From assembly GCA_900552455.1 (NCBI GenBank), contig URZX01000005.1, positions 1 through 64,000 on the forward strand: a stretch of 64,000 nucleotides of DNA, written 5' to 3'. The notes below the pieces were generated by a model, which saw only the letters and a program-made list of their open reading frames with translations, did not search any database and was not told where the DNA came from. Both the position numbers and the translations under genes were made by a program. The stretch's first letter is position 1. Each line of letters opens with the position of its first letter. The DNA is from an uncultured Peptococcaceae bacterium. GTDB taxonomy: Bacteria > Bacillota > Peptococcia > Peptococcales > Peptococcaceae. Below, piece by piece: positions 19,027 to 28,849 of this stretch.

Positions 19027-19476
19027 TTGAAACTGCATGAATTACAACCAGCTGAAGGCTCCAAGCACAGCCTCAAGCGTAAAGGCCGCGGTATCGGTTC
19101 CGGCCTCGGTAAGACTGCCGGCAAGGGCCATAAGGGTCAGAAAGCACGTTCCGGTGGCGGTAAGGGCCCAGCATTTGAAGGTGGCCAGACCCCAATCCAG
19201 CGTCGTCTCCCAAAACGTGGTTTCAGCAACGCAAAGTTCAAAACCACTTTCTCCACCATCAATGTTTCTACTTTGGATGCATTTGAAGCAGGCACTGTTG
19301 TTACTCCAGAAAGCCTCGTAGAATGCGGCAAAGTAAAACAGATGAAAAATGGCGGTGTCAAAGTCCTCGGCAATGGTGAAATCACCAAAGCTCTGACTGT
19401 TAAAGCACATGCTTTCAGCGCTTCTGCAAAAGAAAAAATCGAAGCAGCTGGTGGCACCGTAGAGGTTATTGACTAA
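19027..19476 (+). CDS. rplO: 50S ribosomal protein L15
   Basis: A 149-residue L15 read from TTG 10 bases after AGGAGG. The glycine- and lysine-rich N-terminus ([19 protein letters not shown]) is typical. Its TAA overlaps the secY ATG by one base. Confidence 0.97.
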   Translation: MKLHELQPAEGSKHSLKRKGRGIGSGLGKTAGKGHKGQKARSGGGKGPAFEGGQTPIQRRLPKRGFSNAKFKTTFSTINVSTLDAFEAGTVVTPESLVECGKVKQMKNGGVKVLGNGEITKALTVKAHAFSASAKEKIEAAGGTVEVID

Positions 19477-20729
19477 TGTTAGAGACCTTGCGTGACGCCC
19501 TTAAAACTCAAGAGATGCGCAAGAAGATCCTCTTTACTTTAATGATGTTCTTGATTTTCCGCATTGGGAGTCACATTCCAGTTCCGGGCATTGATAAAAC
19601 GCAGATTGCAGCACTGATTGAACAGATCAAGCTCCTTGGTTTCTTTGATACGATCTCCGGGAGCGCACTGAAAAACGTTTCCATCTTTGCGATGAGCATC
19701 ACGCCATATATTAACGCGTCGATCATCATTCAGCTTCTGACCGTTATTTTCCCACGTTTGGAAGCGATCGCAAAAGATGACCGCAAGAAGATTGTTGAGT
19801 ATACGAGATATTTGACCGTTGGTCTTGGTTTCATCCAGGCACTTGGGATGGCGTTCTACTTCCGCAACAGTGGCGCGATGGCCGACGCTTCGGTTATGAG
19901 CATGATCGTCGTCATTCTCTCTCTCACCGCTGGTACTGCTTGCTTGATGTGGATCGGTGAGCTCATCACCGAAAAAGGGATTGGCAATGGGATCAGCTTG
20001 ATCATTTTCGCGGGGATCGTTTCCCGTATCCCTGGTGGGATCGCATATTTGATTGAGTATGCGCAGCAAGGCGTAATGAATATCGTGTTTATCCTGATCT
20101 TCCTGATTGTCGCTCTCGCAGCAATCATCTGCGTCATCATCGTCAATCAGGGCGAACGTCGTGTGCCTGTCCAATATGCTAAGCGCGTCGTCGGACGCAA
20201 GATGTATGGTGGTCAGTCCACGCATATCCCTATCAAAGTCAACTCCGCCGGGGTTATTCCAGTCATCTTCGCAATGAGTTTGATGTTTTTCCCTGGCACC
20301 ATCGCAAGCTTCTTCCCAGACAATGCTGTGGCAAGTTGGATCAGTCAGAATTTCAGCTTTGATAATGTAGCATACAACCTGATCTACGCTGTACTGATCA
20401 TCTTCTTCACCTACTTCTATTCTTCAATTACCTTCAACCCAATCGATGTGGCTGATAATATCCGCAAAAACGGTGGGTTCATCCCTGGTATCCGTCCAGG
20501 CCGCCCAACCAGCGAATATATCATGAAAGTCATGAGTCGTATCACCTTCTTTGGCGGTCTGTTCCTGGCCTGCATCGCTGTACTTCCAGCCGTCCTCATG
20601 GGCGTGGCCAACATGGATCTGTACTTCGGCGGTACCTCTCTCTTGATTGTTGTTGGTGTAGCAATTGACACAATGAAGCAGATTGAGTCCAACATGATGA
20701 TGAGAAACTACGAAGGCTTTATGAAATAA
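19476..20729 (+). CDS. secY: preprotein translocase subunit SecY
   Basis: A 417-residue membrane channel subunit with ten hydrophobic helices. The plug-region segment IPVPGID near residue 30, the cytosolic loop [19 protein letters not shown], and the [10 protein letters not shown] loop that contacts SecA and ribosomes are present. It starts inside the rplO stop codon, so it is translationally coupled. With SecE/G and SecA it would export the signal-peptide proteins seen in this window. Confidence 0.98.
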   Translation: MLETLRDALKTQEMRKKILFTLMMFLIFRIGSHIPVPGIDKTQIAALIEQIKLLGFFDTISGSALKNVSIFAMSITPYINASIIIQLLTVIFPRLEAIAKDDRKKIVEYTRYLTVGLGFIQALGMAFYFRNSGAMADASVMSMIVVILSLTAGTACLMWIGELITEKGIGNGISLIIFAGIVSRIPGGIAYLIEYAQQGVMNIVFILIFLIVALAAIICVIIVNQGERRVPVQYAKRVVGRKMYGGQSTHIPIKVNSAGVIPVIFAMSLMFFPGTIASFFPDNAVASWISQNFSFDNVAYNLIYAVLIIFFTYFYSSITFNPIDVADNIRKNGGFIPGIRPGRPTSEYIMKVMSRITFFGGLFLACIAVLPAVLMGVANMDLYFGGTSLLIVVGVAIDTMKQIESNMMMRNYEGFMK

Positions 20730-20746
20730 AAATAGAGGGTGAGAAA

Positions 20747-21397
20747 ATGCATATTTTACTAATGGGCCCTCCGGGCGCCGGTAAAGGCACCCAGGCTGAC
20801 GAATTGAAAAAGATCCTTGACATCCCACATATCTCCACTGGCGATATGTTCCGCAAGGCTCAGGCGGACCAGACACCACTCGGCTTGGAAGCCAAAGGGT
20901 ATATGGACCGCGGCGAACTCGTTCCGGATGAAGTTACGATTGGCATCGTCCGTGAACGTCTCGCTGAGGACGACTGCAAGAAGGGGTGCATCCTTGATGG
21001 TTTCCCTCGCACAGTCGCTCAGGCAGATGCTCTTGATCAGATCATGAAGGATCTCGGGTACAAGCTCGATGGTGCTGTCGATATCGAAGTACCGCTCGAC
21101 AAGCTCGTTGCCAGACTGACTGGTCGCCGTATCTGTCCAACATGCAAAGCATCCTATCATACGCTGTTCAACCCACCAAAGGTTGAAGGAATTTGCGATA
21201 ATGATGGCAGCGCCTTGTATCAACGTGATGATGACACTGAAGAAACTGCCCACAATAGACTTTCCGTCTATGAAAAGAACACAGCGCCACTCATTGCTTA
21301 TTACAAGGAAAAAGGCGATTTGATCCCTATCAACGGGGATCAAGACATGGCTCTCGTCACAAAGGAAATCATGCAGAAGTTGGGGCATGAGGCATGA
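20747..21397 (+). CDS. adk: adenylate kinase, zinc-ligand type
   Basis: A 216-residue long-form adenylate kinase (ATP + AMP to 2 ADP). P-loop [10 protein letters not shown] at residues 7-16, AMP-binding [11 protein letters not shown], and DGFPRT. The LID carries a CPTC pair, a later cysteine in GICDNDG and an Asp, a Cys3-Asp zinc site seen in Gram-positive enzymes. It overlaps map by 4 bases (ATGA). Confidence 0.97.
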   Translation: MHILLMGPPGAGKGTQADELKKILDIPHISTGDMFRKAQADQTPLGLEAKGYMDRGELVPDEVTIGIVRERLAEDDCKKGCILDGFPRTVAQADALDQIMKDLGYKLDGAVDIEVPLDKLVARLTGRRICPTCKASYHTLFNPPKVEGICDNDGSALYQRDDDTEETAHNRLSVYEKNTAPLIAYYKEKGDLIPINGDQDMALVTKEIMQKLGHEA

Positions 21398-22143
21398 TTA
21401 CGATTAAATCTTCACACGAAATAGATTTAATGCGTGAAGCGGGCCGCATCGTTGCCGAGACTCATCAATTATTGGCAGAGTCTTTACGCCCAGGTATGAG
21501 TACGCTCGAACTCGATGAGATTGCTGAGCGTTATATTCGAAGTCGAGGAGCGATCCCTTCCTTCAAGAACTATTGCGGGTTCCCAGGATCGATCTGCGCC
21601 TCGATCAATGAAGTAGTTGTACATGGTATCCCTTCTGCGGACATTATTGTTCGCGAAGGGGATATCATCAGCTTCGATGTTGGTGCCATTCTGGATGGCT
21701 ACCACGGTGACGCAGCGAGAACGGTCGCCTGTGGGAAAATCAGCGACGAAGCGCAAAAGCTGATCGACGATACACGTCAGAGTTTCTTCTGTGGTATGGA
21801 AGAAGCCCATGAAGGTAATCGTCTTTCGGATATCGGTCATGCGATTCAGGTCTACGCTGAAGATCGCGGATACGGCGTTGTCCGTGATTTCTGCGGTCAT
21901 GGCATTGGCACGAAGATGCATGAAGATCCGCAAATACCAAATTATGGGAAGCCGGGACACGGTCCTCGCCTGAAAGTCGGTATGTGTCTGGCTGTAGAAC
22001 CAATGATCAACCTGGGTACCTACGAGGTTGAGGTTTTGCAGGACAACTGGACAACGGTGACTTTGGATGGAAAGCTTTCCTGTCACTATGAAAATACCAT
22101 CGCTATCACTGAGGATGGACCAGTCATTTTAACCGCTCTATAA
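21394..22143 (+). CDS. map: methionine aminopeptidase, type I
   Basis: A 249-residue type Ia enzyme that removes N-terminal methionine. The metal ligands are visible in order: Asp in SFDVGAI, Asp in GYHGDAART, His in [13 protein letters not shown], Glu in AVEPMIN and Glu in [10 protein letters not shown]. There is no N-terminal SH3-binding extension. The start overlaps the adk stop. Confidence 0.97.
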   Translation: MITIKSSHEIDLMREAGRIVAETHQLLAESLRPGMSTLELDEIAERYIRSRGAIPSFKNYCGFPGSICASINEVVVHGIPSADIIVREGDIISFDVGAILDGYHGDAARTVACGKISDEAQKLIDDTRQSFFCGMEEAHEGNRLSDIGHAIQVYAEDRGYGVVRDFCGHGIGTKMHEDPQIPNYGKPGHGPRLKVGMCLAVEPMINLGTYEVEVLQDNWTTVTLDGKLSCHYENTIAITEDGPVILTAL

Positions 22144-22158
22144 TAAAAGGAGAAAAAC

Positions 22159-22374
22159 ATGAGTAAAGACGTTATTGAGCTTCAAGGCACAGTTGTTGAA
22201 TCTCTACCGAATGCCATGTTTAAGGTCGAACTGGAAAACGGTTATACCATATTGGCTCATATCAGCGGAAAGATTCGTATGAACTTTATTAAGATCCTGC
22301 CGGGGGATCGTGTCACGGTTGAACTTTCTCCGTACGATCTGACACGTGGCAGAATCACCTATAGATTTAAGTAA
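22159..22374 (+). CDS. infA: translation initiation factor IF-1
   Basis: A 71-residue OB-fold IF-1. [20 protein letters not shown] and the [21 protein letters not shown] end are diagnostic. Occupies the A site during initiation. AAAGGAG lies before the ATG. No separate KOW-domain gene sits between map and infA, unlike in several Clostridia. Confidence 0.98.
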   Translation: MSKDVIELQGTVVESLPNAMFKVELENGYTILAHISGKIRMNFIKILPGDRVTVELSPYDLTRGRITYRFK

Positions 22375-22407
22375 AATTTCGAGTTTCTCACAAGGAGGCT
22401 TCATAAT

Positions 22408-22521
22408 ATGAAAGTTAGAGCATCCGTAAAACCGATGTGTGAAAAGTGCAAGGTCATCAAGCGCAAAGGTCGCGTCATGGTGATCTGTGAAAACCCAAAG
22501 CATAAGCAAGTACAAGGCTAA
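22408..22521 (+). CDS. rpmJ: 50S ribosomal protein L36
   Basis: A 37-residue L36 ([20 protein letters not shown]) with zinc ligands C11, C14, C27 and H32, the C+ form. AAGGAGG lies 10 bases before the ATG. Placed between infA and rpsM as in most bacteria. Confidence 0.97.
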   Translation: MKVRASVKPMCEKCKVIKRKGRVMVICENPKHKQVQG

Positions 22522-22539
22522 ACCCAGGAGGTGCATTAA

Positions 22540-22905
22540 ATGGCAAGAATTGCTGGTATCGACCTGCCAAGAGATAAACGTATCGTTATCGGTCTTACCT
22601 ATATATATGGCATCGGCGGCCCTACCGCTGAAAAACTCGTTGCAGAAGCAGGGATCAACCCTGACACCCGCGTACGCGATCTGACGGATGAAGAAGAAGA
22701 AAAGCTTCGTCGTCTTATTGACGATTACACCGTTGAAGGTGACCTTCGCCGTGAAGTAAGCCTCAACATCAAGCGCCTGACTGAAATCGGCTGCTATCGT
22801 GGCATCCGTCACAGAAAAGGTCTGCCTGTTCGTGGTCAGAACACCAAGACCAACGCTAGAACCCGCAAGGGCAAAAAGTCTGCATCTGGTAAGCGTAAAA
22901 AGTAA
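22540..22905 (+). CDS. rpsM: 30S ribosomal protein S13
   Basis: A 121-residue S13 with the helix-two-turn-helix start ([14 protein letters not shown]) and the basic tail ([16 protein letters not shown]) that contacts P-site tRNA. CAGGAGG precedes the ATG. Confidence 0.98.
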   Translation: MARIAGIDLPRDKRIVIGLTYIYGIGGPTAEKLVAEAGINPDTRVRDLTDEEEEKLRRLIDDYTVEGDLRREVSLNIKRLTEIGCYRGIRHRKGLPVRGQNTKTNARTRKGKKSASGKRKK

Positions 22906-22920
22906 TAGGGGTGAGACAAA

Positions 22921-23316
22921 GTGGCAAAACCAAGAAAAACGACTCGCGTTCGTCGTAAAGAACGTAAGAACATTGAAAAAGGCGTTGCTCATATCAAGAG
23001 CAGCTTCAACAATACTCTGGTCACCATCACTGACGTGAATGGTAACGCCATCAGCTGGGCAAGTGCCGGTGGCATGGGCTTCCGTGGCTCCCGTAAGAGC
23101 ACCCCATACGCTGCGCAGGTCGCTGCTGAAACGGCTGCAAAGGCTGCTATGGAACACGGTCTCAAAGAGATCGAATGCCTTGTTAAGGGCCCAGGCGCTG
23201 GTCGTGAAGCCGCTATTCGTGCTTTGCAGGCAGCCGGTCTTGAAGTCAGCATGATCAAGGACGTTACGCCAATCCCACACAATGGCTGCCGTCCACCAAA
23301 ACGCAGAAGAGTATAA
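22921..23316 (+). CDS. rpsK: 30S ribosomal protein S11
   Basis: A 131-residue S11 from a GTG start behind GGGGTGAG. The [12 protein letters not shown] and [15 protein letters not shown] segments are diagnostic. Lines the mRNA exit channel on the platform. Confidence 0.98.
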   Translation: MAKPRKTTRVRRKERKNIEKGVAHIKSSFNNTLVTITDVNGNAISWASAGGMGFRGSRKSTPYAAQVAAETAAKAAMEHGLKEIECLVKGPGAGREAAIRALQAAGLEVSMIKDVTPIPHNGCRPPKRRRV

Positions 23317-23331
23317 GGAGGGTTCAATCAG

Positions 23332-23925
23332 ATGGCAAGAAACAGAGAACCAATCGTTAAAAGATGCCGTGCATTGGGCATTTCTCCTGCTGAACTCGGT
23401 TACAGCAAAGAATCCAACCGCGAACCAAAGAGAATGCGCAAAAAACAGAGCGAATACGGCATGCAGTTACAGGAAAAGCAGAAAGCCAAATTCATCTACG
23501 GCGTAATGGAAAAGCCTTTCAGAAACTATTTCGAAAAAGCGAAGAAGCTCGAAGGCCCTGCTGGTGAAAACCTCATCATCATGCTCGAACAGCGTTTTGA
23601 CAATGTTGTTTTCCGCGCCGGCTTTGGTAAGACCCGCCGCGAATGCCGTCAGATGGTTGTTCACAACCACTTCACCATCAACGGCAAGAAGGCCAACATT
23701 CCTTCCATGCAGGTGAAGGTTGGCGACGTGATCCAGATGAAGGAAAAGAGCGCCAACTCTCCACACTTCAAAGAATTCCTGGCTAACCAGGATCTTGCTC
23801 ACATCCCATCCTGGATGGAACTCGATGCTGCGAACCACAGCGTAAAGATCGTTGCTGTTCCTAAGCGCGAAGAAATCGACATCCCTGTCAACGAACAGAT
23901 GATCGTCGAATTGTACAACAAGTAA
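23332..23925 (+). CDS. rpsD: 30S ribosomal protein S4, zinc-free type
   Basis: A 197-residue S4 with a C-terminal S4 RNA-binding domain (RQMVVHNHFTINGKKANIP). The N-terminus (VKRCRALGISPAELGYSKES) has a single cysteine, so it is the zinc-free form. Its place between rpsK and rpoA fits Clostridia; in Bacillus rpsD is elsewhere. Confidence 0.97.
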   Translation: MARNREPIVKRCRALGISPAELGYSKESNREPKRMRKKQSEYGMQLQEKQKAKFIYGVMEKPFRNYFEKAKKLEGPAGENLIIMLEQRFDNVVFRAGFGKTRRECRQMVVHNHFTINGKKANIPSMQVKVGDVIQMKEKSANSPHFKEFLANQDLAHIPSWMELDAANHSVKIVAVPKREEIDIPVNEQMIVELYNK

Positions 23926-23976
23926 TCCTTTAGCATCGTAACAATCTGCAGAGCCTATCATATGGGAGGATTATGA

Positions 23977-24924
23977 ATGATTGAAATAGAAAAGCCACGC
24001 ATTGAATGTGTTGAGCAGAGTGATGACAATACCTATGGCAAATTCGTTGTCGAACCACTTGAACGAGGCTATGGCGTAACGCTGGGGAATTCCCTGCGCC
24101 GTATTCTCTTATCCTCTATTCCAGGGGCAGCAGTCACATCCATTAAAATTGATGGTGTTTTGCATGAGTTTTCTACCGTTCCTGGTGTCAAGGAAGACGT
24201 TGCTGAGATCATTCTCAACATCAAATCCCTGGCGCTGAAGAGCAGCTCTGATGAACCACAGATCATCATCATCGATGCTACTGAAGAAGGCGAAGTCACT
24301 GCTGGTGATATCATCACCACAGACGCCGTTGAAGTGTTGAACAAAGATTTACACATCGCCACTTTGGATACAAACAGTCGTTTGTATATCGAAATGGTCG
24401 TTGAAACTGGACGTGGCTATGTGTCAGCGGATAAGAATAAGAAGGATGGTCTGCCAATCGGCACCATTCCTGTCGATTCGATCTACACGCCTGTACATAA
24501 GGTCAACTTCTCCATTGAAGATACCCGTGTTGGCAACAATACTGAGTACGATAAGCTCATCATGGACATTTCCTGCAACGGCAACATCAAGCCTGCCGAT
24601 GCATTGTCCCTGGCAGCGCGCATCCTCGTCGATCATCTGCAGCTCTTCATTGGGCTCAATGACAATATGCGCGACATGCAGGTTATGATCGAGAAGGAGG
24701 AGGAAGAGAAGGATAAGGTTCTCGATATGACGATCGAAGAACTCGATCTTTCTGTCCGTTCCTACAACTGCCTCAAACGTGCCGGTATCAACACGGTTCT
24801 TGAGCTGACGCAGAAGAGCAAGGACGACATGATGAAAGTCCGCAATCTTGGGAAGAAATCTCTCGAAGAGGTTCAGAAAAAGATGGCGGCTCTCGGCTTG
24901 TCATTAAAATCTAACGAGGAATAA
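23977..24924 (+). CDS. rpoA: RNA polymerase subunit alpha
   Basis: A 315-residue alpha subunit. The N-terminal dimerisation domain (residues 1-230) includes [19 protein letters not shown] charged linker near 235-245 is followed by the C-terminal domain with [19 protein letters not shown] and [10 protein letters not shown], which binds UP elements and activators such as the Crp/Fnr and AraC proteins of this window. GGGAGG lies before the ATG. The 51-base gap after rpsD is the longest in this part of the operon. Confidence 0.98.
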   Translation: MIEIEKPRIECVEQSDDNTYGKFVVEPLERGYGVTLGNSLRRILLSSIPGAAVTSIKIDGVLHEFSTVPGVKEDVAEIILNIKSLALKSSSDEPQIIIIDATEEGEVTAGDIITTDAVEVLNKDLHIATLDTNSRLYIEMVVETGRGYVSADKNKKDGLPIGTIPVDSIYTPVHKVNFSIEDTRVGNNTEYDKLIMDISCNGNIKPADALSLAARILVDHLQLFIGLNDNMRDMQVMIEKEEEEKDKVLDMTIEELDLSVRSYNCLKRAGINTVLELTQKSKDDMMKVRNLGKKSLEEVQKKMAALGLSLKSNEE

Positions 24925-24939
24925 TAAGGAGGTTCAGGG

Positions 24940-25278
24940 ATGAATCATCGTAAAATCGGGACTGATAGCGCACACCGTCGTGCGATTCTCCGTAATATGA
25001 CCACCTCCGTGCTCATGCACGGTAAGGTTGAAACCACCGAAGTAAAGGCGAAGGAAGTTCGCCGCATGGTGGATAAAATGATCACCTTAGGCAAGAAGGG
25101 TGACCTGGCTGCTTATCGTCAGGCAGTCGGCTATCTCATGGACGAAGACGTTGCTTACAAACTCTTCCACGAAATCGCCCCATCTTACAAGGATCGCAAT
25201 GGCGGCTACACCCGCGTACTGAAGACTGGCTTCCGTCGCGGCGACGCTGCACCAATGGCTATTCTTGAGCTGGTGTAA
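24940..25278 (+). CDS. rplQ: 50S ribosomal protein L17
   Basis: A 112-residue L17 of the short bacterial form (HRKIGTDSAHRRAILRNM). Last ribosomal gene of the operon, followed at once by a very strong terminator. Confidence 0.98.
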   Translation: MNHRKIGTDSAHRRAILRNMTTSVLMHGKVETTEVKAKEVRRMVDKMITLGKKGDLAAYRQAVGYLMDEDVAYKLFHEIAPSYKDRNGGYTRVLKTGFRRGDAAPMAILELV

Positions 25279-25292
25279 GCTGGTGAAATGAC

Positions 25293-25340
25293 ATCTCCGC
25301 CGATGTTCAGCAAAATGCTGGATGTCGGCGGAGATTTTTT
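25293..25340 (+). terminator. strong terminator closing the ribosomal operon
   Basis: A 20-bp stem starting ATCTCCGCCGATG and closing with CATCC/GGATG-type pairs (a few G-U) around an AAA loop, followed by TTTTT. It separates the ribosomal block from the ECF genes. Confidence 0.95.
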
Positions 25341-25373
25341 GCGCATTTTGGCCGTTGGAGGCGCAGTTTTTTG

Positions 25374-25402
25374 TTTTTTTATCGCGTGAAAACCGCTATA
25401 AT
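25374..25402 (+). promoter_or_regulatory. promoter of the ecfA1-ecfA2-ecfT-truA unit
   Basis: A consensus TATAAT lies at 25397-25402. The -35 region at 17-base spacing is only a T run, so the box is clear but the promoter strength is uncertain. Confidence 0.55.
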
Positions 25403-25441
25403 AGTATAGTTAGAGAAATTATCAAGAAAGAAGGTCTGGGC

Positions 25442-26266
25442 GTGATCGAGATCAACAACCTGACACACATCTACCATCCAGGTTCGGATTACGAAGTGCG
25501 CGCGCTGAACAAGATCAACCTGCGCATCAACGATGGCGAGCACGTCGCCGTGCTGGGCCGCAACGGCTGTGGAAAATCGACGCTGGCCAAGCATCTGAAC
25601 GGACTCCTGCTGCCAACGGAGGGCAGCGTCCTCGTCGACGGGCTGGACACCAGCGACGAAGACCACGCGCTGGATATTCTGCAGCGTGTGGGGATGGTTT
25701 TCCAGAATCCCGACAACCAGCTCGTGGCGACAACCGTGCTCGAGGAGATCGCGTTTGGGCCGGAAAATCTCGGCCTTCCGCGCGAGACGATCTTTGAGCG
25801 CGTCGACGAAGCGCTGCGCCTGGTGCAGATGGAAGAATTCCGCGACGCCATGCCACACCACTTGAGCGGCGGGCAAAAGCAGCGCATCGCCATCGCCGGC
25901 ATCATCGCCATGCGCCCACAGACGATCGTTTTCGACGAGCCGACAGCCATGCTCGATCCCGACGGCCGTGCTGAAGTCACAGGCACCATGCTGCGCCTGA
26001 ACAAGGAAGAAGGGCTGACCGTCGTCAATATCACTCACTTCATGGAGGAAGCTGTGCTGGCGGATCGTGTCGTCGTCATGGACGATGGCGATATTGTCAT
26101 GGAAGGTACGCCGCGCGAGATTTTCACCCAGGTTGAGGCGCTGCGCGCTTTGCATTTGGATGTGCCGCAGGTGACAGAGATCGCTGTGCGCTTGCATGAA
26201 AAATATCCGTTCATCCCTCGGGATGTGCTGACAATCGATGAAATGGTGGATGTACTATGTCATTAG
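25442..26266 (+). CDS. ecfA1: ECF transporter ATPase EcfA1
   Basis: A 274-residue ABC ATPase for vitamin and metal uptake through exchangeable S components. Walker A GRNGCGKST near residue 38, Q-loop QNPDNQ, signature LSGGQKQR near 140, Walker B IVFDEPT and the switch His in ITHF are intact. The GTG at 25442 fits the family start (MIEINNLTHIYH); the frame runs upstream into the terminator and that part is not coding. It overlaps ecfA2 by 10 bases. Confidence 0.95.
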   Translation: MIEINNLTHIYHPGSDYEVRALNKINLRINDGEHVAVLGRNGCGKSTLAKHLNGLLLPTEGSVLVDGLDTSDEDHALDILQRVGMVFQNPDNQLVATTVLEEIAFGPENLGLPRETIFERVDEALRLVQMEEFRDAMPHHLSGGQKQRIAIAGIIAMRPQTIVFDEPTAMLDPDGRAEVTGTMLRLNKEEGLTVVNITHFMEEAVLADRVVVMDDGDIVMEGTPREIFTQVEALRALHLDVPQVTEIAVRLHEKYPFIPRDVLTIDEMVDVLCH

Positions 26267-27129
26267 TTTTAGAGAATGTAACCTATATATATGGTGAAGG
26301 CGGCTTGGAAGAAACAATGGCACTGCACGATGTCTCACTGACGGTGCCGGACCATAGTTTTGTCGGCCTGGTCGGTCACACAGGCAGTGGCAAGTCAACC
26401 CTTGTACAGCTGATGAACGGACTGCTCAAACCTTCACGCGGACGTGTTATCGTCGATGGCTATGATCTCGCCGACAAATCCAAGGAGGTTCGTGAGCGTC
26501 GTAAGCAGGTTGGACTGGTGTTCCAGTATCCCGAGTACCAACTTTTCGAGGAAACCATTGCCAAGGACATCGCGTTTGGTCCCAAAAACCAGGGCCTCAG
26601 CGAGGATGAACAGATCGAGCGCGTCAAGGAAGCGATGGCGCTCGTCGATCTCGACTACGATACCTGGAAGGATCGCTCGCCCTTCGAGCTTTCCGGCGGG
26701 CAAAAACGCCGCGTCGCCATCGCCGGCATTGTCGCCATGCGTCCGCGCTACCTCATTCTCGATGAGCCGACAGCCGGACTCGATCCCCTCGGGCGCGACC
26801 GCATCCTCGAAGCGATCCATCGGCTCTACGAAAAGAGCGATATGAGCATCATCCTCGTCAGCCACAGCATGGACGACGTCGCGCGTTTTGCCAATTATAT
26901 GATCGTGATGAACAAAGGCACAAAGGTCACAGAGGGCGCCACCGAGGAGGTTTTCGCGCAGGCCGATCTGCTCGAAAGCATCCACCTCGGCATTCCTTCT
27001 GTGATGGCGCTTCTGCGCGCGCTCAACCGCGCCGGCCTGGATGTGCCGACGAACGCGCTCAACGTTGACGAAGCCTGCCGCATTCTCGACGCAGCGCTGG
27101 CAAAGCGAAAGGAGGGCGACGTATGCTGA
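26257..27129 (+). CDS. ecfA2: ECF transporter ATPase EcfA2
   Basis: A 290-residue partner ATPase. Walker A GHTGSGKST, Q-loop QYPEYQLFEE, signature LSGGQKRR, Walker B LILDEPTAGLD and switch His in VSHSMDD are present. It forms the A1A2 heterodimer under EcfT. It overlaps ecfT by 7 bases, so all three components are coupled. Confidence 0.96.
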   Translation: MSLVLENVTYIYGEGGLEETMALHDVSLTVPDHSFVGLVGHTGSGKSTLVQLMNGLLKPSRGRVIVDGYDLADKSKEVRERRKQVGLVFQYPEYQLFEETIAKDIAFGPKNQGLSEDEQIERVKEAMALVDLDYDTWKDRSPFELSGGQKRRVAIAGIVAMRPRYLILDEPTAGLDPLGRDRILEAIHRLYEKSDMSIILVSHSMDDVARFANYMIVMNKGTKVTEGATEEVFAQADLLESIHLGIPSVMALLRALNRAGLDVPTNALNVDEACRILDAALAKRKEGDVC

Positions 27130-27926
27130 AGGATATCACCATCGGCCAATATGTAAAAGGCGATTCCATCCTGCACCGTCTCGATCCGCGCACGAAAATT
27201 TTCGGCATGCTCGCGATCATGGTGGCGTTGTTTTTCGTCAACAACTGGATCGGCCTCGTCTATGCCGCCATCGTCGTGTTCGCCGTGCTGTTTGCCAGCC
27301 AGGTGCCGCTGAAATTTTACATCCGCGGTGTCAAACCGCTGCGCTGGATCCTGCTCTTCACCGCTGCCATCCAGATCTTTCTGACGCCAGGCGAGATCAT
27401 CTGGCAGTGGGGCATTCTCCACATCACCGCCGAAGGTGTGCGGCTGGCGATCTTTATGTGTGTACGACTCGTGCTTCTGGTGATGACAACGAGCGTGCTC
27501 ACCCTCACGACCACGCCGATCGTTCTCACCGATGCTGTGGAAAATCTGCTCTCTCCGTTCAAGCGCATCGGCGTGCCAGCGCATGAGCTGGCGATGATGA
27601 TGACCATCGCGCTGCGATTTATCCCGCTTCTCGCCGATGAGACGGAAAAGATCATGGCTGCGCAGAAAGCGCGCGGCGCTGCTTTTGACGAAGGTGGGCT
27701 CATGGATCGCGCGCGGGCGCTTCTGCCGATCCTCGTGCCGCTCTTTCTTTCGGCGATCAATCGTGCCAGCGAGCTGGCGATGGCCATGGAAGCGCGCTGT
27801 TACCACGGTGGCGAAGGGCGCACGCGTCTGCACGAGCTGCATTATGAAAACCACGACCGTGTCGCAGGCATTCTTGTTGCGCTGATCCTCGCCCTTGCCG
27901 TCGCCTCAAGGTGGGTGATCCTGTGA
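27123..27926 (+). CDS. ecfT: ECF transporter transmembrane component EcfT
   Basis: A 267-residue T component with five or six helices and two cytoplasmic Ala-Arg-type coupling motifs (AQKARGA near 180 and AMEARCYHGG near 220) that dock to the ATPases. No S component is adjacent, so this is the group II, shared housekeeping module. Its TGA overlaps the truA GTG. Confidence 0.96.
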   Translation: MLKDITIGQYVKGDSILHRLDPRTKIFGMLAIMVALFFVNNWIGLVYAAIVVFAVLFASQVPLKFYIRGVKPLRWILLFTAAIQIFLTPGEIIWQWGILHITAEGVRLAIFMCVRLVLLVMTTSVLTLTTTPIVLTDAVENLLSPFKRIGVPAHELAMMMTIALRFIPLLADETEKIMAAQKARGAAFDEGGLMDRARALLPILVPLFLSAINRASELAMAMEARCYHGGEGRTRLHELHYENHDRVAGILVALILALAVASRWVIL

Positions 27927-28753
27927 CCACCTACAAACTGACCATGAGCTACGACGGCGCCAGTTTTGCAGGTTTCCAGCGCCAGAGCGACGAAGCGCTC
28001 GTCACCGTGCAGGGGCTGCTCGAGCAGACCATCGCCGAGCTTTTCGGCGCACCGGTGCAGATTCACGGCGCCGGACGCACAGACGCCGGCGTGCACGCGC
28101 GCGCGCAGGTGGCGCATTTCAGCTTTGACCGCAGTATTCCTGCGGAGCGTCTGCGCTATGCGCTGAATCGCGCGCTGCCGCCGAGCCTTGTGGTGAACGA
28201 TGCTGAAATTGTTGACGCAGCTTTTCACGCGCGCAAGAGCGCCATCGGAAAATGGTACAGCTATCGCATCTACAACGGGCAAACGCCGCCGGCGCTCGGC
28301 CACGGCTATTTCACCCACATTCCCCAGCCGATGGATCGCACGCTTTTCGCAGCGGCGCTGGCGCAGATGGTTGGCGCGCATAATTTTGAAGGCTTTTGCG
28401 GGCGCGGCGCGACTGTCAAAACCTTCGACCGCACCCTCTATCTTGCCAAGCTCTGCATCGACGCGCGCCACCCCGAATGGTGGCAGATCCACTTCGTCGG
28501 CGACGGATTCCTGCGCAAAATGGTGCGTAATCTCGTCGGCACAGCGGCAGACATCGCCCTCGGGCGCAGATCGCTCAGCTGCGTCGCCGATGCGCTGACG
28601 ACGCGCGACCGCAGCAAAGCCGGACCAACAGCGCCAGCCGCTGGGCTCACCATGGAGGCTGTGTTCTACGACGAGAGCGCGCTCAAAACGCAGCTTGAGA
28701 TCCTGCGCGCGCTGCCTGACGACCGCGTGGCGCCGCTGTTCGACTGCTTCTAA
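27923..28753 (+). CDS. truA: tRNA pseudouridine(38-40) synthase TruA
   Basis: A 276-residue TruA with the catalytic motif GAGRTDAGVHA (Asp nucleophile near residue 53). The GTG at 27923 is chosen because AAGGTGG lies 8 bases before it and it overlaps the ecfT stop; the GTG at 27911 is inside that binding site. In many Bacillota rplM-rpsI follow; here they do not. Confidence 0.96.
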   Translation: MTTYKLTMSYDGASFAGFQRQSDEALVTVQGLLEQTIAELFGAPVQIHGAGRTDAGVHARAQVAHFSFDRSIPAERLRYALNRALPPSLVVNDAEIVDAAFHARKSAIGKWYSYRIYNGQTPPALGHGYFTHIPQPMDRTLFAAALAQMVGAHNFEGFCGRGATVKTFDRTLYLAKLCIDARHPEWWQIHFVGDGFLRKMVRNLVGTAADIALGRRSLSCVADALTTRDRSKAGPTAPAAGLTMEAVFYDESALKTQLEILRALPDDRVAPLFDCF

Positions 28754-28768
28754 AGAATTCACGGATAG

Positions 28769-28810
28769 TGCTGGATAGCCCTTGACATCTGCAGGTCTAT
28801 CCAGCATAAT
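28769..28810 (+). promoter_or_regulatory. promoter overlapping a 10-bp perfect inverted repeat
   Basis: TTGACA at 28782-28787 and CATAAT at 28805-28810 with a 17-base spacer form a good promoter. A perfect inverted repeat, TGCTGGATAG (28769-28778) and CTATCCAGCA (28797-28806), flanks the -35 and runs into the -10, followed by ATTTTTA. The repeat may terminate truA, act as an operator, or both. Confidence 0.75.
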
Positions 28811-28849
28811 TTTTATAGCTTTACTTTACACTGAGAGGAGCGACCAATT

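Noticed and set aside
25278..25441. Riboswitch before the ECF genes
   Set aside because: The only strong structure is the terminator of the ribosomal operon. No vitamin-riboswitch core was recognised.
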